From contig NZ_JAGQED010000016.1 of NCBI RefSeq assembly GCF_018304965.1, positions 30,808-94,807 on the forward strand: 64,000 nt of DNA, in the 5' to 3' direction. Position numbers and translations under genes: made by a program. Below, one piece after another: positions 18,717-26,756 of the stretch (its first letter is position 1; every line of letters begins with the position of its first letter). Under the pieces are notes generated by a model. That model did not search any database, had not been told where the DNA came from, and saw only the letters and a list, made by a program, of their open reading frames with translations. Source of the DNA: Collimonas antrihumi (GTDB taxonomy: Bacteria; Pseudomonadota; Gammaproteobacteria; Burkholderiales; Burkholderiaceae_D).

Positions 18717-20446
18717 ACAGGCCGGCCAGCGCGCTCAAACTGACACCGCTTACTGCCAGCGGTGGCAAAACCGTTGGCGGCCGCCAGCAAAGCCACTGGC
18801 ATGAACGGATTGCACATGGTCTGCTATTACTGGTATGCGCGGGATTGGCGATATTCCTGCTGATGCCGGTGCTGATGATCCTGATCCAAAGCGTGCAAGA
18901 CAAGGACGGTGCTTTTGTCGGGCTGCGCCAGTTCAGCGATTACATGTCGACTCCGGCATTGCGGCAATCGGTATTGAATACATTGTTCATTGCGATATCG
19001 GTGACGCTGCTGGTGATCCCGGCAGCCTTCACTTTCGCCTATGCGCTGACGCGCAGCATGATGCCGTTCAAACGTCTTTTCCGCACCTTGTCGCTGATCC
19101 CGATCCTGGCGCCGTCGCTGCTGGCCGCCATTTCGTTTGTGCAGTGGTTCGGCACCCAGGGTGCGCTCAAGGGGTTACTGGGCGGCGCTTCGATCTACGG
19201 CCCGATCGGTATCATCATCAGCGAGTGCTACGCCGTGTTTCCGCATGCCTTGATGATCTTGATTACCGCGCTCTCGCTGGCTGACGGCCGCTTGTATGAA
19301 GTGGCGGAATCGCTCGGCACCAGCCGCCTGCGCAAGTTCTGGACCATCACCCTGCCGGGGGCCAAGTACGGCCTGATTAGTGCAATGCTGGTGGTATTCA
19401 CTTTCACCGTCAACGATTTCGGCGTACCGAAAGTCATCGGCGGCGATTTCAATGTATTGGCCATCGATGTGTATCAACTGGTCATCGGCCAGCAGAATTT
19501 CAACAAAGGCGCGGTAGTCAGCTTGCTGCTGCTATTGCCGGCGCTGATGGCGTTTGCTATCGACTTCACCATCCGGCGCAAGCTGCAGTCCCAGCTGTCG
19601 GCGCGCGCCGTACCGTTTGTGGCCAAGCGCCACCGTCTGTTCGATGCCTTGATGTTTGGCTACTGCGGTCTGGTCTGCTTCCTGTTGCTGTCGGTATTGG
19701 GCATGGCGGTGTACACCTCTTTCATCAAGCTGTGGCCCTACAACCTGACGTTGGTGTGGGACCACTATTATTTCGGCCTGATCCAGGATGGCATCCTGGA
19801 ATCGTATTTCAATAGCTTGCGGCTGGCTGGCTATGTGGTTGTCAGCGGCATAGTGTTGATTTTCGGCAGCGCCTACCTGGTCGAAAAGACGCGCGGCATG
19901 AATGCGGCGCGGCCGGTGTTCCGCCTGTTGGCCATGCTGCCTATGGGTGTGCCGGGGCTGGTGCTGGGACTGGGTTACATCATGTTCTTCAATCATCCCG
20001 ACAATCCTTTGAACTTCCTGTATCGCAGCATGGCGATCCTGGTGTTGTCGACGGTGGTGCATTACTTTACGTCCAGCTACCTGACTGCTGTCACTGCCTT
20101 GAAGGCGATCGACAACGAGTTTGAAGCGGTATCGGCGTCGCTCAAGGTACCTTTCTATAAAACTTTTCTACGGGTGACGGTACCGGTTTGCCTGCCGGCG
20201 ATCCTGGATATCGGCCGCTACCTGTTCATCAATGCCATGACCACTATTTCGGCAGTGGTGTTTCTGTACTCTCCCGACACCACGCTGGCGTCGGTGGCGC
20301 TGCTGAATCTGGAAGCCGAGGGCAAGATCGGCCCGGCGGCGGCGATGGGAACGCTGATCGTGCTGACTTCCGCCATCGTCTGCCTGTTGTACGCATTGAC
20401 CACACGCGTGCTGCTAAGGAAAGCGCAAAGCTGGCGCCAGGTCTGA
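18713..20446 (+). CDS. phnU: 2-Aminoethylphosphonate ABC transporter permease, fused two-domain form
   Basis: 577 residues with about twelve membrane segments: two complete permease domains (about 30-290 and 320-570) in one chain, each with an EAA-type loop (EVAESLGTSRLRKFWTITLP near 200; EAVSASLKVPFYKTFLRVTVP near 470). It thus replaces separate PhnU and PhnV subunits. This single-chain arrangement is known in AEP transporters of Burkholderiales (TIGR03262-type). It is coupled to phnT by an ATGA overlap. Confidence 0.92.
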   Translation: MNRPASALKLTPLTASGGKTVGGRQQSHWHERIAHGLLLLVCAGLAIFLLMPVLMILIQSVQDKDGAFVGLRQFSDYMSTPALRQSVLNTLFIAISVTLLVIPAAFTFAYALTRSMMPFKRLFRTLSLIPILAPSLLAAISFVQWFGTQGALKGLLGGASIYGPIGIIISECYAVFPHALMILITALSLADGRLYEVAESLGTSRLRKFWTITLPGAKYGLISAMLVVFTFTVNDFGVPKVIGGDFNVLAIDVYQLVIGQQNFNKGAVVSLLLLLPALMAFAIDFTIRRKLQSQLSARAVPFVAKRHRLFDALMFGYCGLVCFLLLSVLGMAVYTSFIKLWPYNLTLVWDHYYFGLIQDGILESYFNSLRLAGYVVVSGIVLIFGSAYLVEKTRGMNAARPVFRLLAMLPMGVPGLVLGLGYIMFFNHPDNPLNFLYRSMAILVLSTVVHYFTSSYLTAVTALKAIDNEFEAVSASLKVPFYKTFLRVTVPVCLPAILDIGRYLFINAMTTISAVVFLYSPDTTLASVALLNLEAEGKIGPAAAMGTLIVLTSAIVCLLYALTTRVLLRKAQSWRQV

Positions 20447-20510
20447 TCACGCGACCTCTTACATCTGTTCAATATTTGACTAACACTCGCACCAAACCAA
20501 AGGAAATATC

Positions 20511-21641
20511 ATGAGCCTGCAAAGCCGCGACCCGATTCTTCTGACCCCAGGACCATTGACCACATCGCTCGCCACCAAGAGCGCGATGCTGCAGGATTGG
20601 GGTTCATGGGATGCTTCATTCAACGCCATCACCGGCAAGGTGCGCCAGCAATTGCTGGACATCGCCAACGCGCATGAAACGCACGTGTGCGTGCCGATGC
20701 AGGGCAGCGGCACGTTTTCTATCGAAGCCGCGATCAATACGCTGCTGCCGCGCAACGGCCACATGCTGGTGCTGATCAACGGCGCCTACGGCAAGCGCAT
20801 GGCAAAAATCGTCGAGATGATGGGGCGCCAGGTGACGGTATTCGAAACCGCCGAGGACGTGCCGACCACCGCCGCCGATGTCGAGCGCGTGCTGGGTAAC
20901 GACCGCAGCATCACGCATGTCGGCGTGATTCACTGCGAAACCAGCACCGGCATCCTGAATCCCTTGCAGGAAATCGCCGAGGTGGTGGCGCAGCACAAGA
21001 AGAGCCTGATCATTGATGCCATGAGTTCCTTTGGCGCGCTGGAAATCGACGCGGCGAAAATCAGTTTCGATGCGTTGATCGCGGCTAGCGGCAAGTGCAT
21101 CGAAGGTCCGCCAGGCATGGGTTTCGTGATTGCGCGCAAGAGCGTATTGGAAAAATGCGCCGGCAATTCCCGGTCGCTATCACTGGATCTGTACGATCAA
21201 TGGGTCTACATGGAAAAAACGACGCAATGGCGCTTCACGCCGCCGACGCATATCGTGGTTGCATTTCATCAGGCATTGAATCAGTTTTTTGCTGAAGGCG
21301 GCCGGCCGGCAAGGCTGGCGCGCTATACCAAGAACTACGACACCTTGATGGCAGGCATGCGCGAGTTGGGATTGATCCAGTTTTTACCGGCAAAAATCCA
21401 GGCGCCGATCATCGTCACCATGCATGCGCCGAATAGCGCTAATTACGATTTCAAGAATTTTTATAACCGGGTGCGCGATAAAGGCTTCATTCTCTATCCG
21501 GGCAAGCTGACCCAGGCTGAGACTTTTCGCGTGGGTTGTATCGGCGCGATTGGCGCGGATGAAATGCGGCAGGCAGTGCATGCGATCGGCGATGCACTGA
21601 GCGAGATGGGAATTAAAACGAGGAACGCAAGTAACTCTTAG
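20511..21641 (+). CDS. phnW: 2-Aminoethylphosphonate--pyruvate transaminase
   Basis: 376 residues, the family's usual length. PLP lysine is Lys195 in [12 protein letters not shown], with Asp169 in IIDAMSSFG holding the pyridine nitrogen; [10 protein letters not shown] is the N-terminal signature. It converts AEP plus pyruvate to phosphonoacetaldehyde plus alanine. It lies 64 bases after the permease and closes the transport arm. The next enzyme would be phosphonatase (phnX) or phosphonoacetaldehyde dehydrogenase (phnY); neither is adjacent, although the presence of phnA implies phnY. Confidence 0.96.
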   Translation: MSLQSRDPILLTPGPLTTSLATKSAMLQDWGSWDASFNAITGKVRQQLLDIANAHETHVCVPMQGSGTFSIEAAINTLLPRNGHMLVLINGAYGKRMAKIVEMMGRQVTVFETAEDVPTTAADVERVLGNDRSITHVGVIHCETSTGILNPLQEIAEVVAQHKKSLIIDAMSSFGALEIDAAKISFDALIAASGKCIEGPPGMGFVIARKSVLEKCAGNSRSLSLDLYDQWVYMEKTTQWRFTPPTHIVVAFHQALNQFFAEGGRPARLARYTKNYDTLMAGMRELGLIQFLPAKIQAPIIVTMHAPNSANYDFKNFYNRVRDKGFILYPGKLTQAETFRVGCIGAIGADEMRQAVHAIGDALSEMGIKTRNASNS

Positions 21642-21650
21642 GTGGAGTGA

Positions 21651-21681
21651 ATTCCGCGTGGGCATACATGCCCACCCTACG
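21651..21681. repeat. Dispersed palindromic element, GTGGGCA family, half copy
   Basis: ATTCCGCGTGGGCAT then ATGCCCACCCTACG; the stem GTGGGCAT (21658-21665)/ATGCCCAC (21668-21675) has a two-base loop. The flanks match the right half of the element at 185-275. It lies between the convergent phnW and MFS genes and may act as a bidirectional terminator. Confidence 0.75.
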
Positions 21682-21745
21682 ACTCCGCGTCGTTCAGGTG
21701 GTCGCGCATTCTTGCACAGGTAACATCGGATGAGCCTAAGTATGC

Positions 21746-23038
21746 TTATTTACGCACACCGATGATTAAAGTAGCGGCACTTAGCAATAATAGCGCTGCC
21801 AATAAATATAAGGCCCCGTCCATACTGCCAGTGTGCGTCTTGATTTGCCCGATGACCCATGGGCTGATAATGCCACTGGTAATCCCAATACTGCTGATTA
21901 AGCCAATACCACCGGCAGCAGAAGCACCTGATAAATAGCTGGCAGGAATAGTCCAGAAAATCGGCAAGGCGGCAAAAATCAACACAGAGGTGAGCGATAA
22001 CAACGCCAGCATAATGAACAAACTTGGCAGGTGCAAAGTTAGCAACAGCAGTGCAAATGCGCCACCGATGGTGCAAACAGCAAAATGCCGACGACGTTCA
22101 TTTTTGCGATCGGAATGACGCGCAATCAAAATCACACCCACCGCACCAATGGCGTTGGGGATGACGGAATACAAACTCACATGCAAAATGTCCTGCACAC
22201 CGAATTCTCGTATCATCAAGGGCAACCAAAAATTGAGTGTGAGTGTGGCGCACGTCAGCGCAAAATAAATAAACGCAAACATATACACGCGAGGATTGCG
22301 TAAAGCATCGCCAAAAGAGTGACTAGCCTGTGATGCCTGTCCTTTTTGTTCCGCTTGCAGGTCGCTTGATAATTGCTGTTTTTCTTCCCTGGACAACCAT
22401 TTGGCATCGTTAGGTTTGTCATCTAAATAGAAATACGCGATCACGGCCAAGATGGGAGCCGGGATACCCTCTAATACAAACATCCATTGCCAACCATGGA
22501 TACCCCATACGCCTTCCATATCGCGAATGATCCAGCCAGATACCATGCCACCCAATACACCAGCGATAGCGACACCGGCAAAGAAAACGGACAGAATCGC
22601 CGCCCGGCGTGATACGGGATACCAGTAAGTAAGGTAAAGCACGATCCCAGGAAAAAATCCAGCTTCAAAAACACCGAGTAAAAAGCGTAAAGTATAGAAA
22701 TGCGCAGGTGTGGAAACGAACATCATGGCAATCGAGACGACACCCCAGAGCAGCATGATGCGTGTAAAGGTTTTGCGCGCACCATATTTTGCCAACAGCA
22801 GATTACTTGGCACTTCGCAGAGCACGTAACCAATATAAAACACTGCAATTCCCAGACCGTACATCGCATCGCTAAAACCAAGATCGGCTTTCATTTGCAA
22901 TTGCGCAAAGCCGATGTTGATACGATCAAGAAAAGAAACCACGTAGCAAATAAAGAGAAACGGGATGATACGCCACGTTACTTTGGAATACAGATTGTCG
23001 CGTTGCCGAGCGTCGCTGGCAGTCATGGTAGTTAGCAC
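21746..23038 (-). CDS. MFS transporter, anion:cation symporter type
   Basis: 430 residues with about twelve membrane segments. It starts at GTG 23038, which has AGGAG six bases upstream; ATG 23026 lacks such a site. RIIPFLFICYVVSFLDRINIGFAQ, then VPSNLLLAKYGARK and YWYPVSRRAAILS, are typical of the ACS family (glucarate, phthalate and 4-hydroxyphenylacetate importers). It is inferred to import the acidic substrate of the adjoining oxidative cluster. Base composition is visibly AT-richer than in the phosphonate genes next to it. Confidence 0.88.
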   Translation of the reverse strand: MLTTMTASDARQRDNLYSKVTWRIIPFLFICYVVSFLDRINIGFAQLQMKADLGFSDAMYGLGIAVFYIGYVLCEVPSNLLLAKYGARKTFTRIMLLWGVVSIAMMFVSTPAHFYTLRFLLGVFEAGFFPGIVLYLTYWYPVSRRAAILSVFFAGVAIAGVLGGMVSGWIIRDMEGVWGIHGWQWMFVLEGIPAPILAVIAYFYLDDKPNDAKWLSREEKQQLSSDLQAEQKGQASQASHSFGDALRNPRVYMFAFIYFALTCATLTLNFWLPLMIREFGVQDILHVSLYSVIPNAIGAVGVILIARHSDRKNERRRHFAVCTIGGAFALLLLTLHLPSLFIMLALLSLTSVLIFAALPIFWTIPASYLSGASAAGGIGLISSIGITSGIISPWVIGQIKTHTGSMDGALYLLAALLLLSAATLIIGVRK

Positions 23039-23141
23039 GGTTGTCTCCTGATGCTGTGTAAAGCCGACGCCGATGCTTGCACTCTGATGGCGCTTATGGA
23101 CAAGGACGTTGCAAAATAAATGGTGATGTCGCTGCCCTCAC

Positions 23142-23387
23142 TTAAGCAGCGAGCGTCTCCATCTTCTGATCTTGATTTGCGATTGGCATGGGTAGTTCGA
23201 TATCCGTGCGCGCCAATGCCATCGCTTCGCGCAAGACATTGATATCGCCAATGTGATTTGCCAATAGCAGGATTAGCTCTGCATTGAGCATCTGGCTCTG
23301 TGCATTGCTTAAGTCACGATGAGTATCGATCAGCATTTCATAAAAATCATCTGGACGCCCCAGATTTGGTTGGATATTGAGGTGCAC
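23142..23387 (-). CDS. Small DUF2783-like protein
   Basis: 81 residues: IQPNLGRPDDFYEMLIDTHR, then a Leu-rich helix (AELILLLANHIGDINVLREAM). This resembles the small DUF2783 family that accompanies FAD-dependent aromatic monooxygenases and MBL-fold proteins in Burkholderiales. Predicted all-helical, with no catalytic motif visible; it could be a small subunit or chaperone of the monooxygenase. It lies 48 bases after the monooxygenase gene on the same strand. Confidence 0.7.
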   Translation of the reverse strand: MHLNIQPNLGRPDDFYEMLIDTHRDLSNAQSQMLNAELILLLANHIGDINVLREAMALARTDIELPMPIANQDQKMETLAA

Positions 23388-23435
23388 TTTATCTCCCGGA
23401 CACTTGGCTTTATATGATGAAAATACATATACGGT

Positions 23436-25199
23436 TTAATGCATTACGTGCTGTTTATCAGCCAATCCCAGTGCCTTTTGCAACGCTGTTTTGATTGCTG
23501 CCACATTCAATTCGCGCCAGCGTCCGCATACATGTTGATCTGGGCGTACCAGGTAAAAACTACCTGGACGTGCGGCGTAACGTTGTTTGGCTAAACCTTC
23601 GTAATCTTCAATTATGATGAGCTGATCCGACTGCGTTAACAAGGCGTGTGCAGCTTGTCCCACGGCAGCTAGATTTTCTCTGTTGACGATCACGATCAAT
23701 TTGAGTGCTTGGATGCTGGCAGTGTTGAGTCGCAGATTGCTTATTTGTTGCACCAGGTGTTGGGCATCGTCGCAAAAGAATAGGCCGGTAAATTTCTGAC
23801 CGATGGCCGACAACAGCCAGCTGTCTTTTCCCGCGATTTTGATTGGGACATCAGCGCAGACCGCACCGGGCACCATATTGCCTGACCACGTCGCATCCAC
23901 ATCAGGGCTATTTAAGTGCGATGTTTTTAATACGGCCGGTACAGACAGGCGGCCGCTATTGACCAATTGTCGTGCAAAGGGGTGATGTTGCGCCAATTTT
24001 AAAACTGCGTCGCGAAACAGATGGCTGACATCTGATTTCGGGGTAATGAAATCGGTCGAGCGAGTGGAATTGAGAATGTTTTCATCCGCAGCGTACTCAC
24101 GTTCGCTAGCATAGCTATCGAGTAGGCTATCCGGCGCGTTTCCTTGTAATACCAACGCTAATTTCCAGGCCAGGTTCTCTGCATCTTGCACGCCGCTATT
24201 TGCGCCGCGTGCACCAAACGGGGAAACGCCATGTGCCGCATCGCCGATGAACAATACCGCGCCATGGCGAAAACTGTCCATGCGCAGACAGGAAAAGGTG
24301 TACACGCTGACCCATTCCAACGTAAATTCTGCTTCTTTGCCGAGTAACGCCCGTACCCGTGGGATGACGCGTTCTGGTTGCTTTTCCAACTCAGGATCGG
24401 CGTCCCATCCTAATTGAAAATCAATGCGCCAGACATTATCTGGTTGGCTGTGCAGTAAAACCGACTGATTTCGATGAAATGGCGGATCAAACCAAAACCA
24501 GCGTTCCGCCGGAAAATCGGCTTTCATTTTGACGTCAGCAATTAAAAAGCGATCTTTGAATGTGCGGCCTTTGCTGTCCAGGCACATCAACTTACGCACC
24601 GCACTGCGCGACCCATCGGCCGCGACGATATAGCGGCCATGCAGATCATAGGCGCCATCCGGAGTTTCTATGGTCAACGTGACACCTTGATCAGTGCCAT
24701 GTCGGGTCAATCCTGTAACGCGATTTTTCCAGCGAATTTCCAGATTCGGTAATTGCTGGGCACGCTCTAACAACATGCCCTCAACATAATATTGTTGCAG
24801 GTTGATGAAGGCGGGGCGCCGATGCCCGGTTTCCGGCAGAAGATCAAATTGATAAACTTGTTGATCCTGTAAAAATACTCGGCCGACATTCCATCGTACG
24901 CCTTTTTCTACCATCGGTTCGGCGCAGCCAAGACGATCGAAAATATCCAAAGTCCGTTTGGCAAAGCAAATAGCCCGCGAGCCGTTAGAGAGACGATTGT
25001 CATCATCCACCACCACCACAGGTATGCCGCGTTGGGCGATGTCAATCGCGGCGCTCAGACCAGATGGCCCCGCGCCGACGATGATGACGGGATGTCGTGT
25101 TTTCTTATCAGCGGCTTGCTCTTGTTCCGTGCAAGGTTGATAGGCGAAGGTGCGTTGTTGATAGTCCGCGTGGTGTGACTGATCAATGGATTTGCTCAT
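23436..25199 (-). CDS. FAD-dependent aromatic-ring monooxygenase (MhpA/PheA type)
   Basis: 587 residues. The N-terminal FAD site is PVIIVGAGPSGLSAAIDIAQ (about 38-57), the second flavin motif is ADGSRSAVRK (about 195), and the third is VLFIGDAAHGVSPFGARGAN (about 318), all marks of group A flavoprotein hydroxylases such as 3-(3-hydroxyphenyl)propionate hydroxylase. A C-terminal thioredoxin-like domain (about 430-580, ending YLVRPDQHVCGRW) is also present. It should hydroxylate a phenolic or heteroaromatic acid with NAD(P)H and O2. Substrate unknown; the MFS symporter and the amine oxidase nearby suggest an aromatic acid or amino-acid derivative. Confidence 0.88.
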   Translation of the reverse strand: MSKSIDQSHHADYQQRTFAYQPCTEQEQAADKKTRHPVIIVGAGPSGLSAAIDIAQRGIPVVVVDDDNRLSNGSRAICFAKRTLDIFDRLGCAEPMVEKGVRWNVGRVFLQDQQVYQFDLLPETGHRRPAFINLQQYYVEGMLLERAQQLPNLEIRWKNRVTGLTRHGTDQGVTLTIETPDGAYDLHGRYIVAADGSRSAVRKLMCLDSKGRTFKDRFLIADVKMKADFPAERWFWFDPPFHRNQSVLLHSQPDNVWRIDFQLGWDADPELEKQPERVIPRVRALLGKEAEFTLEWVSVYTFSCLRMDSFRHGAVLFIGDAAHGVSPFGARGANSGVQDAENLAWKLALVLQGNAPDSLLDSYASEREYAADENILNSTRSTDFITPKSDVSHLFRDAVLKLAQHHPFARQLVNSGRLSVPAVLKTSHLNSPDVDATWSGNMVPGAVCADVPIKIAGKDSWLLSAIGQKFTGLFFCDDAQHLVQQISNLRLNTASIQALKLIVIVNRENLAAVGQAAHALLTQSDQLIIIEDYEGLAKQRYAARPGSFYLVRPDQHVCGRWRELNVAAIKTALQKALGLADKQHVMH

Positions 25200-25345
25200 A
25201 TTTGTCTCCCCTATAGAGGTTTATTTATTTTTTTCTTAGAGCCTGCTTGAGTAGTAAGTAAGAAAGCGAAATCAATTTTATAAAATGCCACCACGCAGAA
25301 TTTGTGTCGTCTAGGCGGGAGAGAGAATCCATCTTTCGCGCAACA

Positions 25346-25371
25346 TGGATTCCCGCGTTCGCGGGAATGAC
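25346..25371. repeat. dRS3-like inverted repeat
   Basis: ATTCCC (25349-25354), eight bases GCGTTCGC, then GGGAAT (25363-25368) match the neisserial dRS3 pattern ATTCCC-N8-GGGAAT, in the familiar context TGGATTCCCGCG...GGAATGAC. It lies in the 285-base gap between the monooxygenase and MBL genes. Confidence 0.7.
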
Positions 25372-25417
25372 AGGAATCTTTACAAATTAATTAAGCTGCA
25401 TTACTTAACAGGAAGGC

Positions 25418-25450
25418 TTCTGCGTGGGCACAAAGGCGTGGCTACCCCAC
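25418..25450. repeat. Decayed GTGGGCA-family element
   Basis: TTCTGCGTGGGCAC followed by GGCGTGGCTACCCCAC keeps the conserved left flank and a damaged right arm of the dispersed element seen at 185 and 21651. It lies 35 bases after the MBL gene's stop. Confidence 0.5.
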
Positions 25451-25484
25451 TTTGAGTACGTGAAACGTGATTGTTGGCGATGCA

Positions 25485-26453
25485 TTAGTTCTGTAAAGCG
25501 GCCCACATTTCTTTATCGCGCTCAGCCGTCCAGATGCGTGGGTGTTTAATACCGCTGGCTTCGTCATAGGCGCGCGATACATCAAATGGCAAACAATGTT
25601 CGTAAATGAAGACCTGGCCAAATTTTGGATCCATCGCTTTACGGGTATGTGCCATGGCTTCTTTTAAGCCGAATTTTTGCGCGACCGCTTCTTTTCCTTG
25701 TTGTAGCAAGGTGGTGACGAAGTCACGAGTGTAATTCAGACCTTCTTCCACTTGCTGTGGCGTGACTAAAGCAGGGCCGCGACCTGGCACTAATTTCTCT
25801 GCCTTGAGTGCACGCAATGCTTCCAATGTCAGCGGCCATTCCGTCAATTGCGCGTCACCGCAATAGCAAGCAGCATCGTATTCGACCAGATCACCGGAGA
25901 AGAGGATTTTTTGCGAAGGAATCCAGGCAACCGTATCGCCTTTGGTATGGCCTGCGCCCAGATGCATGATATTGACTTCCAGCTTGCCCAAAAACAGGGT
26001 GATTTCTTTGTCAAAAACCAGTGTTGGCCACGTTAATCCTGGTACGGATTCAACGCCGGCAAACAAGCGGGGGAAGCGCTCGATTTCCGATTTCATGTCA
26101 GCTTCGCCACGCTCGACAATCATCTCGTAAGTACCGCGGCTGGCGATGACTTGTTCTGCGCCTTCTTTGGCATAGGCCGATGCGCCCAATACACGCACGG
26201 CGTGATAGTGAGACAGCACGACATATTTGATCGGCTTGTCGGTGATCTTACGAATTTCTTTAATTAAATCGTCAGCCATCAAAGGGGTGGCTGTGGTGTC
26301 AATAATCATCACAGCATCGTCGCCAATAATGACACCAGAATTGGGATCACCTTCGGCCGTGTAGGCATAGGCGTTATCGCTCAGCTTTGTGAAGCTGATT
26401 TTTTTCACTTCCAAGTCCGCTTGCGAAGCAAATGCTTTCGTGTTGTTGGTCAT
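25485..26453 (-). CDS. MBL-fold protein with altered metal motif
   Basis: 322 residues with the metallo-beta-lactamase fold: DDAVMIIDTTATPLMADDL, then VVLSHYHAVRVLGASAY, HLGAGHTKGDTVAWIP and FSGDLVEYDA. The canonical HxHxDH motif reads HYHAVR, so the Asp and third His are Val and Arg; later His and Asp ligands are retained. I believe the same change is a shared trait of a subfamily that travels with DUF2783 and FAD monooxygenases, so it is unlikely to be damage. It could bind one metal ion or act as a lactonase or amidase with a modified site. It is divergent from the amine oxidase gene. Confidence 0.82.
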   Translation of the reverse strand: MTNNTKAFASQADLEVKKISFTKLSDNAYAYTAEGDPNSGVIIGDDAVMIIDTTATPLMADDLIKEIRKITDKPIKYVVLSHYHAVRVLGASAYAKEGAEQVIASRGTYEMIVERGEADMKSEIERFPRLFAGVESVPGLTWPTLVFDKEITLFLGKLEVNIMHLGAGHTKGDTVAWIPSQKILFSGDLVEYDAACYCGDAQLTEWPLTLEALRALKAEKLVPGRGPALVTPQQVEEGLNYTRDFVTTLLQQGKEAVAQKFGLKEAMAHTRKAMDPKFGQVFIYEHCLPFDVSRAYDEASGIKHPRIWTAERDKEMWAALQN

Positions 26454-26539
26454 GTTGGTCCCCGTTCAGTTGTTGTAGTTAAGCAATGACATTGATTGCT
26501 GCTGCGATTGTGTCGAGTAGATTCTAGGAGCATCACTTT

Positions 26540-26565
26540 GCATTTGTCAATAACAAATGCATTTG
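26540..26565. promoter_or_regulatory. Overlapping palindromes, candidate operator
   Basis: GCATTTGT-CAATA-ACAAATGC is a perfect 8-bp inverted repeat (26540-26560), and CAAATGCATTTG (26554-26565) is a perfect 12-bp palindrome sharing its right arm. Three copies of the half-site ATTTG/CAAAT thus lie in alternating orientation, 80-115 bases upstream of the MBL start. Confidence 0.5.
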
Positions 26566-26665
26566 CCTATATATAACCATCAAAGGGTAAGTAAGATTGC
26601 TCTTAATACCAGTCAATGTTGACAGTTTAAAAAGACCAGATCTCCAAACATGATGAATGATGAGC

Positions 26666-26679
26666 ATCTCGCGCGAGAT
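26666..26679. promoter_or_regulatory. Perfect 14-bp palindrome, candidate IclR-type operator
   Basis: ATCTCGCGCGAGAT is perfectly self-complementary, the size of many IclR-family operators, and lies 78-91 bases upstream of the amine oxidase ATG. Confidence 0.45.
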
Positions 26680-26722
26680 ACTTTCTCATCCGAGTTCGCC
26701 CATAACGCGATATTTCATCAAT

Positions 26723-26738
26723 GTCACATTACTGTGAC
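26723..26738. promoter_or_regulatory. Palindrome next to the amine oxidase start
   Basis: GTCACA-TTAC-TGTGAC is a perfect 6-bp inverted repeat ending 18 bases before the ATG and 7 bases before the ribosome binding site, a position where a bound protein, or an mRNA hairpin, would block expression. Confidence 0.45.
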
Positions 26739-26756
26739 GACAACTAGGAGTTCAGC

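Larger units (their letters stand above)
26454..26756. promoter_or_regulatory. Divergent control region of the catabolic island
   Basis: This 303-base gap between the divergent MBL and amine oxidase genes has no coding content but holds three palindromes, at 26540-26565, 26666-26679 and 26723-26738, annotated separately. It is AT-rich near 26560-26640. The plus-strand gene has AGGAG six bases before its ATG. The likely ligand is the double IclR regulator encoded downstream. Confidence 0.6.
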
